Source of the DNA: Bacteroidales bacterium
GTDB taxonomy: Bacteria > Bacteroidota > Bacteroidia > Bacteroidales > Tenuifilaceae
Length of the DNA: 64,000 bases
Assembly: GCA_013376985.1 (NCBI GenBank)
Contig: JACABB010000025.1
Coordinates: forward strand, 1-64,000
Direction of reading: 5' to 3'
The notes beneath the pieces were generated by a model. That model saw only the letters and a list, made by a program, of their open reading frames with translations, was not told where the DNA came from and did no database searches. Made by a program: the position numbers and the translations under genes. This document shows positions 44,646-52,946 of the stretch, piece by piece. The stretch's first letter is position 1. The number at the start of each line of letters is the position of its first letter.

Positions 44646-45992
44646 CTAATGTTTCAAAACTGTTTCACCAAATTTCTTCGTAATTTTAATTCCAGCTTTT
44701 TCCAGGAATTGAGTTGGTAGTTCGCCTCCTGCAAAAATATAGACAAGATCATTTTTTAATGTAAGATTTTCACTCTCTTTACCTACCGAAAGTGTAACTG
44801 TATCGTCTTCAATTGATAAAAGATTAGAACCTAACCGAACCTCAATTTTTCCTTCAGCGACAGCCTTATTCAAGGCCATACTATTTTGTGGTTTAATTCG
44901 ATTAAAAACCTCATTGCGGTAGGAGAGGATTACATGGTTTTGATCTGCTAGGAGTAGGGCTGATTCAACAGCAGAGTCACCACCTCCTACAACAATTACA
45001 TGCTTACTAGATATTGCCTCGGGTTCCAAAAGGCGATATGCCACTTTTTCCTTCATTTCTCCGGGAATATTCAATTTTCTTGGTGTTCCACGCCGACCTA
45101 TGGCTAGCAAAATGGCTGCAGAGGAAAATTCATCACCTTTTATGGTTGAAACTTTAAATATTCCATCTGCTGGAACAATAGACTCTACCTTTGAATTCTC
45201 ATTAACGGAAATATTGTTTTTCTTTAACACTGTTTGCCACAAATCAAGCAACTCAGTTTTACTAGTCTCGAAAAGTTTAATCTTCCCATAAAGAGGTAGA
45301 TCCATTGGAGAGGTCATTACAATTTTTTTCCGAGGAAAAGTAAAAACAGTACCACCTAAAGTATCCTGTTCAAGAAGCAAGAATTTTAATCCATGCTTCT
45401 TTGCATTCAAGCAACCAGAAATTCCAGCAGGCCCTGCGCCAACTATGATCAAATCGTACGTGGCCGAATGATTTTTCTTAATCGATTTAACAATATTGTC
45501 AACCGCCTGTCTGCCTTGTTCTACCGAATTTTTTATCAGACCCATGCCACCTAATTCTCCGGCAATAAAGATTCCTGGTACGTTTGTCTCAAAGTTCTGA
45601 TTTACATGTGGAAGATCAACACCACGCTTTTCGGTTCCGATGCGTAAGCTAATGGCTTCGGTTGGACATGCATGAAAACATGCTCCGTGCCCAATGCACT
45701 GGGATGCATTGATGATAGTTGCTTTGCCATTTCTTATGCCTATAATATCATGCTCGGGGCAAGCAGCAACGCAGGCACCTGTCGCAATGCAGCTATTTAC
45801 ATCAACAACTGGATGAAGCGAAATGGGTTCGTAAAGACCGTCTTCTTTTGCCTTTTTTATCTTTTCATCAACGATTTTTGATTCTCTCTTTTTTTTACGC
45901 AGATAAATTGCAACCACAACAATACAAAGGATTGCTGCAAAAGAGTAAATCAATATGCTTTCAATTAATTGTTCCATACTCAAAAAATCCAT
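44646..45992 (-). CDS. membrane-anchored ferredoxin/FAD NAD(P)H oxidoreductase
   Basis: A 448-residue fusion. An N-terminal transmembrane helix (about 13-31) is followed by a ferredoxin-like domain (60-115) and a thioredoxin-reductase-like FAD/NAD(P)H domain. FAD motif GAGPAG is at 185-190, and the NAD(P)H motif GGGDSAVESALLLA follows. The two Fe-S motifs are C68-x5-C74-x3-C78-P and C99-x5-C105-x3-C109-P. The cysteine normally in the middle is Thr71 in one and His102 in the other. No redox CxxC of thioredoxin reductase is present, so it likely passes electrons from NAD(P)H to the Fe-S centres and a membrane partner. It overlaps the upstream gene by 13 nt. Confidence 0.85.
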   Translation of the reverse strand: MDFLSMEQLIESILIYSFAAILCIVVVAIYLRKKKRESKIVDEKIKKAKEDGLYEPISLHPVVDVNSCIATGACVAACPEHDIIGIRNGKATIINASQCIGHGACFHACPTEAISLRIGTEKRGVDLPHVNQNFETNVPGIFIAGELGGMGLIKNSVEQGRQAVDNIVKSIKKNHSATYDLIIVGAGPAGISGCLNAKKHGLKFLLLEQDTLGGTVFTFPRKKIVMTSPMDLPLYGKIKLFETSKTELLDLWQTVLKKNNISVNENSKVESIVPADGIFKVSTIKGDEFSSAAILLAIGRRGTPRKLNIPGEMKEKVAYRLLEPEAISSKHVIVVGGGDSAVESALLLADQNHVILSYRNEVFNRIKPQNSMALNKAVAEGKIEVRLGSNLLSIEDDTVTLSVGKESENLTLKNDLVYIFAGGELPTQFLEKAGIKITKKFGETVLKH

Positions 45993-46855
45993 CTATAACC
46001 AAATGCGATAGTCACCGCAACATGAATAATCATAATAATAAGCATTACAAGTGCAAAAGGAGAATGAACCACATGCCAATATTTGAATAAATTTTGCATC
46101 GTATCAAGTCGTTCAATTCGCCGGTTCAATTTGATATCATTTTTAACTAACGCAAGTATCTTTTTGTACTCATCTTTTTTTAGGTTGTTCTTTTTGAGTG
46201 AGGCTTTAACCGTTTTAATAGTTTTGCGGTCATCGAAATATTTCCTGATATAACGAACAATAGCGTATTTATGGTATAATTCAACTTTCTTTTTGATAGA
46301 ATCGGCTAAAATGCTATAGCTCTCCTCGTCTAGGTTGTAAGATTTTTTTACTATATCTGCCACATCGCTTTTCATCTCCCTAACTTCATTTAGGCTAAGT
46401 TCACGACCTTCAATTGATCTTGGAATTTGAATATAAATAAACCTTCCTATCACTCCGCTCAGAAAAACGGCAACCATACTCCAAAAGCTTATTGCGACCA
46501 ATCCTCCAAATTTAAATGCTGTATGAAATAGAATCAAAATTGGTCCTAGTGTACATAGGAAGATATGAAATTCGAGCCAGTATTTTAATAGCCCCAATCG
46601 CGATAATAACCGATATCTTTTCCTAACCATATAAATGCTCACTCCAATAATCATAAACAAAGATCCAATAATCCCCATACCATGTCCCAAAATACCACTT
46701 GGTTTTAATAAACTATGATCTGGGTGATAGAATCTTTCTTCAATACCTACTTTATAATAAGATATCCCTTTGTATAAAAGAGTAATTAATGTGACGATTA
46801 CGATTACAACTAATATGCTTATAAATATTCTGTGAGCGATTTTAGACATATTCAA
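45980..46855 (-). CDS. His-rich four-helix membrane protein, possible cytochrome b
   Basis: A 291-residue inner-membrane protein with four predicted helices (about 9-28, 55-76, 95-142 as one or two helices, and 265-288) and a large charged cytoplasmic loop (150-250). Histidines lie in or at the helices: His58 (GHG), His97 and His111 in the third, His261 and His264 (WHVVH), and His278 in the last. This is a pattern that could bind two b-hemes. I do not recognise a named family. As first gene of the multiheme operon it would link the quinone pool to the periplasmic cytochromes, but that is inference. Confidence 0.62.
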   Translation of the reverse strand: MNMSKIAHRIFISILVVIVIVTLITLLYKGISYYKVGIEERFYHPDHSLLKPSGILGHGMGIIGSLFMIIGVSIYMVRKRYRLLSRLGLLKYWLEFHIFLCTLGPILILFHTAFKFGGLVAISFWSMVAVFLSGVIGRFIYIQIPRSIEGRELSLNEVREMKSDVADIVKKSYNLDEESYSILADSIKKKVELYHKYAIVRYIRKYFDDRKTIKTVKASLKKNNLKKDEYKKILALVKNDIKLNRRIERLDTMQNLFKYWHVVHSPFALVMLIIMIIHVAVTIAFGYRWIF

Positions 46856-47269
46856 CGATTATTTCATTTTATAATTTACGTAAGATATTTTCAAATTTTA
46901 AAAAAGTCAATGATTACCGGATAAATCTTTCCATGTAGTCTACTGGTATTAACTACTCAAATTGATAACAATAAATTAAAATAATTGTTGTGTTTTAAGT
47001 CTTGTGATAGTTATCAACTCGATAGCTGAGATAAAAATAATATTAGTAATCCTCAAAATATTCTCATTAACAGATTGATCAATTGTAAATATACCTTTGC
47101 TTTGTAAACCAGCAATTTAAACAATATAAGCGAACGTGCAAGATATTAATACAAGTTTTAGCATTAGTAAGCAAAAACAACTTCAGACTATTTATTTGAT
47201 AAAAAAAGAGGCTGCTTTAAATGCAACCTCTTCATCTTATTTCCCACTGTTGTATTCACTTAATGGATA
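46856..47269. other. gene-free stretch upstream of the multiheme operon
   Basis: A 414-bp A+T-rich region. It holds the terminator of the YDG protein gene (47201-47232) and, within 47033-47100, a plus-strand TACCTTTG box (47092-47099) with no gene after it. On the minus strand I could not find a convincing TAnnTTTG promoter for the five-gene operon. No small ORF or RNA gene is evident. Confidence 0.5.
47201..47232 (-). terminator. rho-independent terminator
   Basis: On the minus strand a perfect 10-bp stem with one G-T pair, AAGAGGTTGC...GCAGCCTCTT, a 7-nt loop, then a run of seven T. It is 38 nt beyond the stop of the YDG-repeat protein and separates it from the multiheme operon. Confidence 0.9.
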
Positions 47270-50200
47270 TTACTTGTTAAGTAATACCTTTTGAGTGTAT
47301 ACTTTATTACCAACAATCAGTTTGATGATATAGGTACCAGGAATAAAGTTACCGTTAATCCTATTCAATCCTTGGGTTAAATTAACAGTTGTGTATAGCT
47401 GATTCCCAAGAATATTAAATACGCCAAGTTGTGCAATACCTTCAAAAACGGGAATTTCAACAAAAATACTCTTCGTGTCGGAGTAAATTGTGATTTTATT
47501 TAGCTCATTTGGATCTACATAGGTGTTTGGAGAAATAGTAAAATCTGCTGAGACAAACGATATATTATAGTTTGTTCCTGCTGTTAGAGTTCCTAATTGT
47601 ATAGCGTAGGTTCCTACCGTTTCCCCTGTAACCCGTGTCAGTTCTCCTGTAAGTGCATCGCCAGATATTAGACTACCACTAGTAATCGTGTAAGTAAACA
47701 CGGGATCGACTTCTCCTGTTTTTTTGGATTGGTTTGCTGTGGCTGTAATTTCAAGTGGGCGAGCAGTGATATCTGCTGTTAATCCAGTTTGCTGGATAAG
47801 GTTATAATTGTCAGCATCAGTCCCTGAAATAGTTACGCCAGTTATGGTTATTGACTTACCAGTATCAACATTTTTATTGGCAAATGAACCAGTAGAGGTA
47901 CCGCCAACATTCACAATGTCATTACCTAAAGTGGTTACTGCAGCAGCACCCCCTAGGTTTGCAGTAGTTGTTCCGTCATAAACCTTACTGCTTGCTGTAA
48001 TACCAGTAACTGTTAGAGTTGCTTTGTTGATATTTGCTGTTAATCCAGTTTGCTGGATAAGGTTATAATTGTCAGCATCAGTCCCTGAAATGGTCACACC
48101 GGTTAAGGTTATCGATTTACCAGTACCAACATTTTTATTAGCAAATGTACCTATAGCAGTACCGCCAGCATTCACAACATCACTGCCTAAAGCGGTTATT
48201 GTAGCAGCACCTCCTAGATTTGCAGTTGTAGTTCCGTCATAAACCTTACTGCTTGCTGTAATACCAGTTACCGTTAGATTTGCTTTGCTGATATTAGCGG
48301 TAGCAGTGGGTGCGCCCGATAAGGAAAGCGTATAGTTCGAGGCACTTGTCCCTGTGAGAGAAGAGCCAGTGAGTCTGACCATTTTCCCAGATGTCTTCGA
48401 ATCAATAACATTTTTGTCAGCAAAAACTAAAACAGGAGTAAGTACAACATCATCGCCACTGATTTTTGTGATCAATGTTAAATTGTTTTGATCAATGGTT
48501 GCATCAGTGGTACCATCGTATACCTTATCTTCAGCAGTGAACGATCCACCAATGGTAAGTTCCTTTGCCGTAATATTTGCTGTAGTTGTAGGAGCACCAA
48601 CCATTGATAGTGTATAATTAGCGATATCGGTACCCAAGAGCGATGAACCAGTTAGATTAACAGTTTTGCCCGATGTTTTAGTAACAATAACATTCTTATC
48701 AGCAAAGAAGGCTGTTGGATTAAGGGTAACATCATCTCCGCTAATCTTTGTGATCAGAGTTAAATTGTTTTGATCAATGGTTGCATCTGTTGTTCCATCG
48801 TATACCTTATTTTTAGCAGTGAATGATCCACCAATGGTGAGTTCCTTTGCTGTAATATTTGCTGTTGCCGTAGGTGCATCACTAAATGAAAGTGTATAGT
48901 TTGATACATCAGCACCTCCGAGCGATGAACCTGTTAAACTAACAGTTTTTCCAGAAGGACCACCACCTTTCGTTGTGTTAACATTCTTATCTGAAAAAGA
49001 TGCGACAGCGGTAATCGTAACATCATCGCCGCTAACTTTTGTAATCAATGTTAAACTGTTCTGGTCGATGGTAGCATCAGTTGTGCCATCGTACTCTTTG
49101 TTTTTAGCAGTAAATGAGCCGCCAATTGTAAGACTCTTTGCCGTGATTAAAGCGCTTGCAATAGGAGCGCCTGTAAAGGATAAAGTGTAGTTCGATGCAT
49201 CAACACCTCCCAATGTTGACGCATTTAAATTTACCAATTTTCCGGGTATTTTAGAGATTAAAACATTTTTATTAACAAAATTTGCAACTGCGGTAAGGGT
49301 AACATCGTCTGAACCAACTTTTGTGAGCAATGTTAGGCTGTTAGTAGCAATGGTTGCATCTGTTGTTCCATCATACACTTTGCTACTTGCAGTGAACGAA
49401 CCTCCAATGGTGAGTTCTTTTTTCGAAACAGTTATGCTTATTGGATCAGAGAATGCCTCAGTACACGTACCGCTTTTTACATAAGCTCTGTATTGCCATG
49501 TGCCAATCGATGATGGATCTTCGCTATAGGTTGCAATTGTATTAGTAATATCTTCCCAAGAACCTGTACCAACCATTTTCTGCCATTTTACTATTGTTCC
49601 GGTATACCCTCCAAGGGTTATAGTTCCAGTAGAACCACCATAGGTAATGGAACTGTTTCCACCAGTTATGCTTCCACCAACAGAAGCTGGATCAACGGTC
49701 ATCTTCACTACATTCGATTCTGCTGCTCCTATCCAATCGCTTTTGCAGGCCACACGGGCAACTCGCTTATACCAAGTAGTTACAGAAATTGAGTTAGGAT
49801 CGTAAGTAGATGCATTGCTGCTTGCAATATCTGAAAAGCCAGAACTACTGCTTGTTGTAGATTGTTGCCACTTATACTCAAGCGTTCCAGTATGTCCAGT
49901 TGGTAGAGTAGAGCTCGTTATTAAAGCGGGATCGAGTGAAGTACAACCAGTTTGATCTTCTGCTATTGCTCCACCATCAGTTGGATTAACACATGGAGTA
50001 TTGGTTGTTTGACTCTTTGGATTATTCGTGGCGGTAGCGATGTTGTACTTTTCGCTACCGGCGACATCGTTATATTCAAATACTTGCACAGTATATTGTG
50101 TGCCAGCAGTAAGACCAGTTAACGTAACGGAGTTACTGCTATTATTGTATATGCAGTAATACCCTGATGTACCTAACTGTGTTCCTTTTGAAGTCCAGTC

Positions 50201-51373
50201 GGTGCTGGCAGTGTAGGTTGTATTATCGCTAGGATTTGTGATTGCTCCAGTTCCCTCTTTTACAAATACTACTCTGTTTGCTCCATTTCCACTAGTCCAA
50301 CCAATAGTCATTTGGGTTGTTTGTATGCTTGTGAAAACAATTTCGGATGCTTGAGTGGTTGGAGCTACAACAGAAATTATCTGCCATGCTAAATGAGGAT
50401 AACCCTCGTTATCAGTTGAGTTTATATGCCAAATAGGGGTTGTAACAAAATCCCAACCTGCATCAGAGAATGTGGTTTGCGTTTTCATTTGTGCAGTGGT
50501 TTTCCCAGTTCCTCCTGAACTACTTGCTGCACCTGATGTTTGAGTGTCCCAAAAAGAATTTGTTGTAGATGCACTTGCACCTTGTCCTCCTAAAAGACCT
50601 CCCTTTGAAGCGGGTGCTGTTACCGTACCAGTTGAATAACATTTATCAACTGTTCCCGTTGAATTATTATAACCTAATAACCCACCAGCGGTTGTGGCGG
50701 TTGCTACTACGGAACTCTTTGAATAACAATTATTAATGTTGCCACCGTAGCAGTATCCACCAATTCCACCTACCATATCATGGCCTGTGATTGTTAGCCC
50801 TGTGGTATAACATTGGGTGATTGTACTGCCTGAGTAAGGACTTCCACATATACCAGCAACATAGGAATACCCTGATATAGTTCCTGATGATACATAGCAA
50901 TTTTGTACAATTGCTCCAGGAAATGTCCATCCAGTAATACCGCCAATCCCATTCTTGGTGGAGGTAATATTTACATTTTCTAAACCTAAATTCTTTATGC
51001 TCCCATTCATATAACCACCAAAAAGTCCAACGCCATTGCTTAGCGTGGTATTGTTTATAAACAGATTCGATATTTTATGCCCATTACCATCATAGGTGCC
51101 GCTAAACTTGTAGGAATCATTCCCAATGCAAGGCCATCCTGTTCCAGTATTGTAAGGAGATACATTTAGATCAAGATCTGCTGTTTGCTTGAAGTATATT
51201 CCTGAGTAATTTGTTCCGCTGTTGACATTGGTGGCGAGAGTCCCTAGGTCAGTTACTGATGAAATAAGGTAAGGATCACCTGAAGTACCAGATCCCCCAC
51301 TATATAATAAAATAGCGTTAGCATTTTGAATGAAAATACCAACTAGTAGAGTAAGAGTAAAAATCTTTTTCAT
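47270..51373 (-). CDS. YDG/MBG-repeat adhesin-like protein with T9SS sorting domain
   Basis: A 1367-residue secreted protein. A signal peptide (about 19 residues) is followed by GLUG-like repeats (about 90-260, GGLLGYNNSTGTVDKCYSTG), a fibronectin type III-like region (about 350-450), and Ig-like segments. Six YDG repeats follow, each starting with (T/A)SKVYDGTT or KNKVYDGTT, then one MBG domain. The last ~75 residues (ITIYSDTKSIFVEI... to KVLLNK) look like a T9SS type A sorting domain. It should be displayed on or released from the cell surface as an adhesin or filament. A terminator follows; the gene is transcribed alone. Confidence 0.9.
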   Translation of the reverse strand: MKKIFTLTLLVGIFIQNANAILLYSGGSGTSGDPYLISSVTDLGTLATNVNSGTNYSGIYFKQTADLDLNVSPYNTGTGWPCIGNDSYKFSGTYDGNGHKISNLFINNTTLSNGVGLFGGYMNGSIKNLGLENVNITSTKNGIGGITGWTFPGAIVQNCYVSSGTISGYSYVAGICGSPYSGSTITQCYTTGLTITGHDMVGGIGGYCYGGNINNCYSKSSVVATATTAGGLLGYNNSTGTVDKCYSTGTVTAPASKGGLLGGQGASASTTNSFWDTQTSGAASSSGGTGKTTAQMKTQTTFSDAGWDFVTTPIWHINSTDNEGYPHLAWQIISVVAPTTQASEIVFTSIQTTQMTIGWTSGNGANRVVFVKEGTGAITNPSDNTTYTASTDWTSKGTQLGTSGYYCIYNNSSNSVTLTGLTAGTQYTVQVFEYNDVAGSEKYNIATATNNPKSQTTNTPCVNPTDGGAIAEDQTGCTSLDPALITSSTLPTGHTGTLEYKWQQSTTSSSSGFSDIASSNASTYDPNSISVTTWYKRVARVACKSDWIGAAESNVVKMTVDPASVGGSITGGNSSITYGGSTGTITLGGYTGTIVKWQKMVGTGSWEDITNTIATYSEDPSSIGTWQYRAYVKSGTCTEAFSDPISITVSKKELTIGGSFTASSKVYDGTTDATIATNSLTLLTKVGSDDVTLTAVANFVNKNVLISKIPGKLVNLNASTLGGVDASNYTLSFTGAPIASALITAKSLTIGGSFTAKNKEYDGTTDATIDQNSLTLITKVSGDDVTITAVASFSDKNVNTTKGGGPSGKTVSLTGSSLGGADVSNYTLSFSDAPTATANITAKELTIGGSFTAKNKVYDGTTDATIDQNNLTLITKISGDDVTLNPTAFFADKNVIVTKTSGKTVNLTGSSLLGTDIANYTLSMVGAPTTTANITAKELTIGGSFTAEDKVYDGTTDATIDQNNLTLITKISGDDVVLTPVLVFADKNVIDSKTSGKMVRLTGSSLTGTSASNYTLSLSGAPTATANISKANLTVTGITASSKVYDGTTTANLGGAATITALGSDVVNAGGTAIGTFANKNVGTGKSITLTGVTISGTDADNYNLIQQTGLTANINKATLTVTGITASSKVYDGTTTANLGGAAAVTTLGNDIVNVGGTSTGSFANKNVDTGKSITITGVTISGTDADNYNLIQQTGLTADITARPLEITATANQSKKTGEVDPVFTYTITSGSLISGDALTGELTRVTGETVGTYAIQLGTLTAGTNYNISFVSADFTISPNTYVDPNELNKITIYSDTKSIFVEIPVFEGIAQLGVFNILGNQLYTTVNLTQGLNRINGNFIPGTYIIKLIVGNKVYTQKVLLNK

Positions 51374-51866
51374 AGTCGAAAGGTTTAGTTAATAATTTTT
51401 TTCTGAAGTGAACTGCAAAACACTCCTTTTTTCGAAGTTTTTGGGATTCTAATTTTGAAAAACAAATTACGGAATCATTAAGATCAATATCGATTTATGC
51501 AGTGATTCGAAACACTGAAAAAGATGATTTTGCTCATATAGATATTTGATTATCAAACATATTATGTATAGAAGTGGTACTAGATTTTAAGTTATTAAAT
51601 GAAAACCTAGAAGAATGGTTAATAAAAGAGATGATAAAATTACGGAATCATCAAGATCATTAATATCTAATGAGATGATGTGAAACAAACTATACTATGA
51701 TTTGGCTCACCTAATCAGATAGTTGTATAAACAGTAAGGTTGCCTAAGTTACAATCGATTTTTGTTTACTTGTTCATCTATGGTAATCATAAAGCAAAAT
51801 ATGGACAAATTTGGAATTCAATTCCAAATTTGTCCATATTTTTTTAAATGAACTTAATACCAAACT
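51374..51866. other. gene-free stretch with diverged tandem duplication
   Basis: 493 bp without an ORF. It contains a diverged direct repeat (AAATTACGGAATCAT at 51464-51478 and 51637-51651, with weaker similarity for about 90 bp after each) and the terminator hairpin at 51796-51845. The function of the duplicated segments is unknown; they flank the start of the YDG-repeat gene. Confidence 0.5.
51796..51845. terminator. long perfect terminator hairpin
   Basis: A 21-23-bp perfect inverted repeat (arms 51798-51818 and 51820-51840) around a single central C. It is flanked by A and T runs, so it works in either direction. It is 22 nt beyond the stop of the LOG gene. The stem is much longer than usual for a terminator. 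Confidence 0.85.
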
Positions 51867-52442
51867 TTATACAGCAGCAAATTTAATAGCAGAACTATCC
51901 CATTTGGGAGCGTTTTCAATTGCTGGGATTATATCTTCGGGTTGATCAACGAATTGCCATATTTCAACGTGTTCGGAGCGCATAAAGTTTTCGTGGATCA
52001 TCTTTTCTAAAAGCAATTTAAGGTGGTCGTAAAAGCCATTGGTGTTTAGGATAACTATTGGCTTAGTAAATTTGCCCAGCCTTTTTAAGGTGATAACTTC
52101 CATAAGTTCTTCTAGAGTTCCACAACCGCCTGGTAGAGCAACAACCCCATCAACATCTTTTATCAGCAATTTTTTACGTTCATGCATATCCCTAACAAGG
52201 GTGAGTTGGGTGAGGTTTTTATGTCCCCATTCAACTTTATCCATAAACCTTGGTAGTATTCCTACTACTTGGCCTTTATTTTTGAGCACATTATCTGCTA
52301 TACATCCCATTAAACCGGCAGATCCACCACCATAAACTAAAGTAATCCCTCTTGCAGCAATGTCCTCGGCTAGTTTTTGAGTGGCTTCAAAATAGGCTTT
52401 ATCAACCTTTGAACTGGAGGCGCAGTAAACGCAAATTCGCAT
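51867..52442 (-). CDS. LOG family protein (nucleoside-5'-monophosphate phosphoribohydrolase type)
   Basis: Cleaves N6-substituted AMP (cytokinin-type) to the base and ribose phosphate; bacterial members often act on AMP or related nucleotides. The 191-residue protein has YGGGSAGLMG at 37-46 and the PGGCGTLEE signature at 104-112, and matches the usual length. Other names for the family are 'TIGR00730' or 'lysine decarboxylase family', but decarboxylase activity is not expected. It is transcribed alone between two strong terminators. Confidence 0.92.
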   Translation of the reverse strand: MRICVYCASSSKVDKAYFEATQKLAEDIAARGITLVYGGGSAGLMGCIADNVLKNKGQVVGILPRFMDKVEWGHKNLTQLTLVRDMHERKKLLIKDVDGVVALPGGCGTLEELMEVITLKRLGKFTKPIVILNTNGFYDHLKLLLEKMIHENFMRSEHVEIWQFVDQPEDIIPAIENAPKWDSSAIKFAAV

Positions 52443-52460
52443 TAATTGAAATGTATTTGT

Positions 52461-52500
52461 TAAAAAAAAAGTTAATGAATGCTAGATTTAGCATTCATTA
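52461..52500 (-). terminator. rho-independent terminator of trxA
   Basis: A perfect 12-bp stem (TAATGAATGCTA, loop GATT, TAGCATTCATTA) on 52473-52500 is followed on the minus strand by AAC and a run of nine T. It is 55 nt beyond the trxA stop and upstream of the LOG gene start. Confidence 0.9.
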
Positions 52501-52554
52501 GATAAAAACAAACCGAAGAGATTACCTCTGGCTTAAACTTTCTGAGAGTTATGG

Positions 52555-52872
52555 TTATAGTAAAGCTTCTAGTTTAGATACTAGACCGCTTTTAGGCACT
52601 GCACCAACTTGTTTATCAACAACCTGACCTCCTTTTATAAAGAGGATAGTTGGGATATTTCTAATACCAAATCGACCTGCAATACCTGGGCAGTTGTCTA
52701 CGTCAACTTTTACAATAAGAGCTTTGTCTTTGTATTCGTCAGCCATTTGCTCAACGTAAGGTGCAATCATTCGGCATGGGCCACACCATTCAGCCCAGAA
52801 ATCGACCATTGCTGGTTTGTCAGATTTAATTACAATCTCCTCGAAATTAGAATCGTTTACTGCTAATGCCAT
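52555..52872 (-). CDS. trxA: thioredoxin
   Basis: Reduces protein disulfides in the cytoplasm. The 105-residue length is standard. The active site is WAEWCGPCRM with Cys30 and Cys33, and RNIPTILFIKGG contains the conserved cis-Pro. It is followed by a strong terminator and preceded by dnaE, 74 nt upstream in the same orientation, which could allow some read-through. Confidence 0.95.
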   Translation of the reverse strand: MALAVNDSNFEEIVIKSDKPAMVDFWAEWCGPCRMIAPYVEQMADEYKDKALIVKVDVDNCPGIAGRFGIRNIPTILFIKGGQVVDKQVGAVPKSGLVSKLEALL

Positions 52873-52946
52873 GGTTTCATCTATTTAAATTTCAAACAAT
52901 AAAATTATAAAAAATAACACTTAAAGCGCAAAAATGTTTCAACAAG

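Noticed and set aside
46856-47090. Minus-strand promoter of the multiheme operon
   Set aside because: TAAAATTTG near the start has one base too many to fit TAnnTTTG and no TTG is at proper spacing, so no promoter is claimed.
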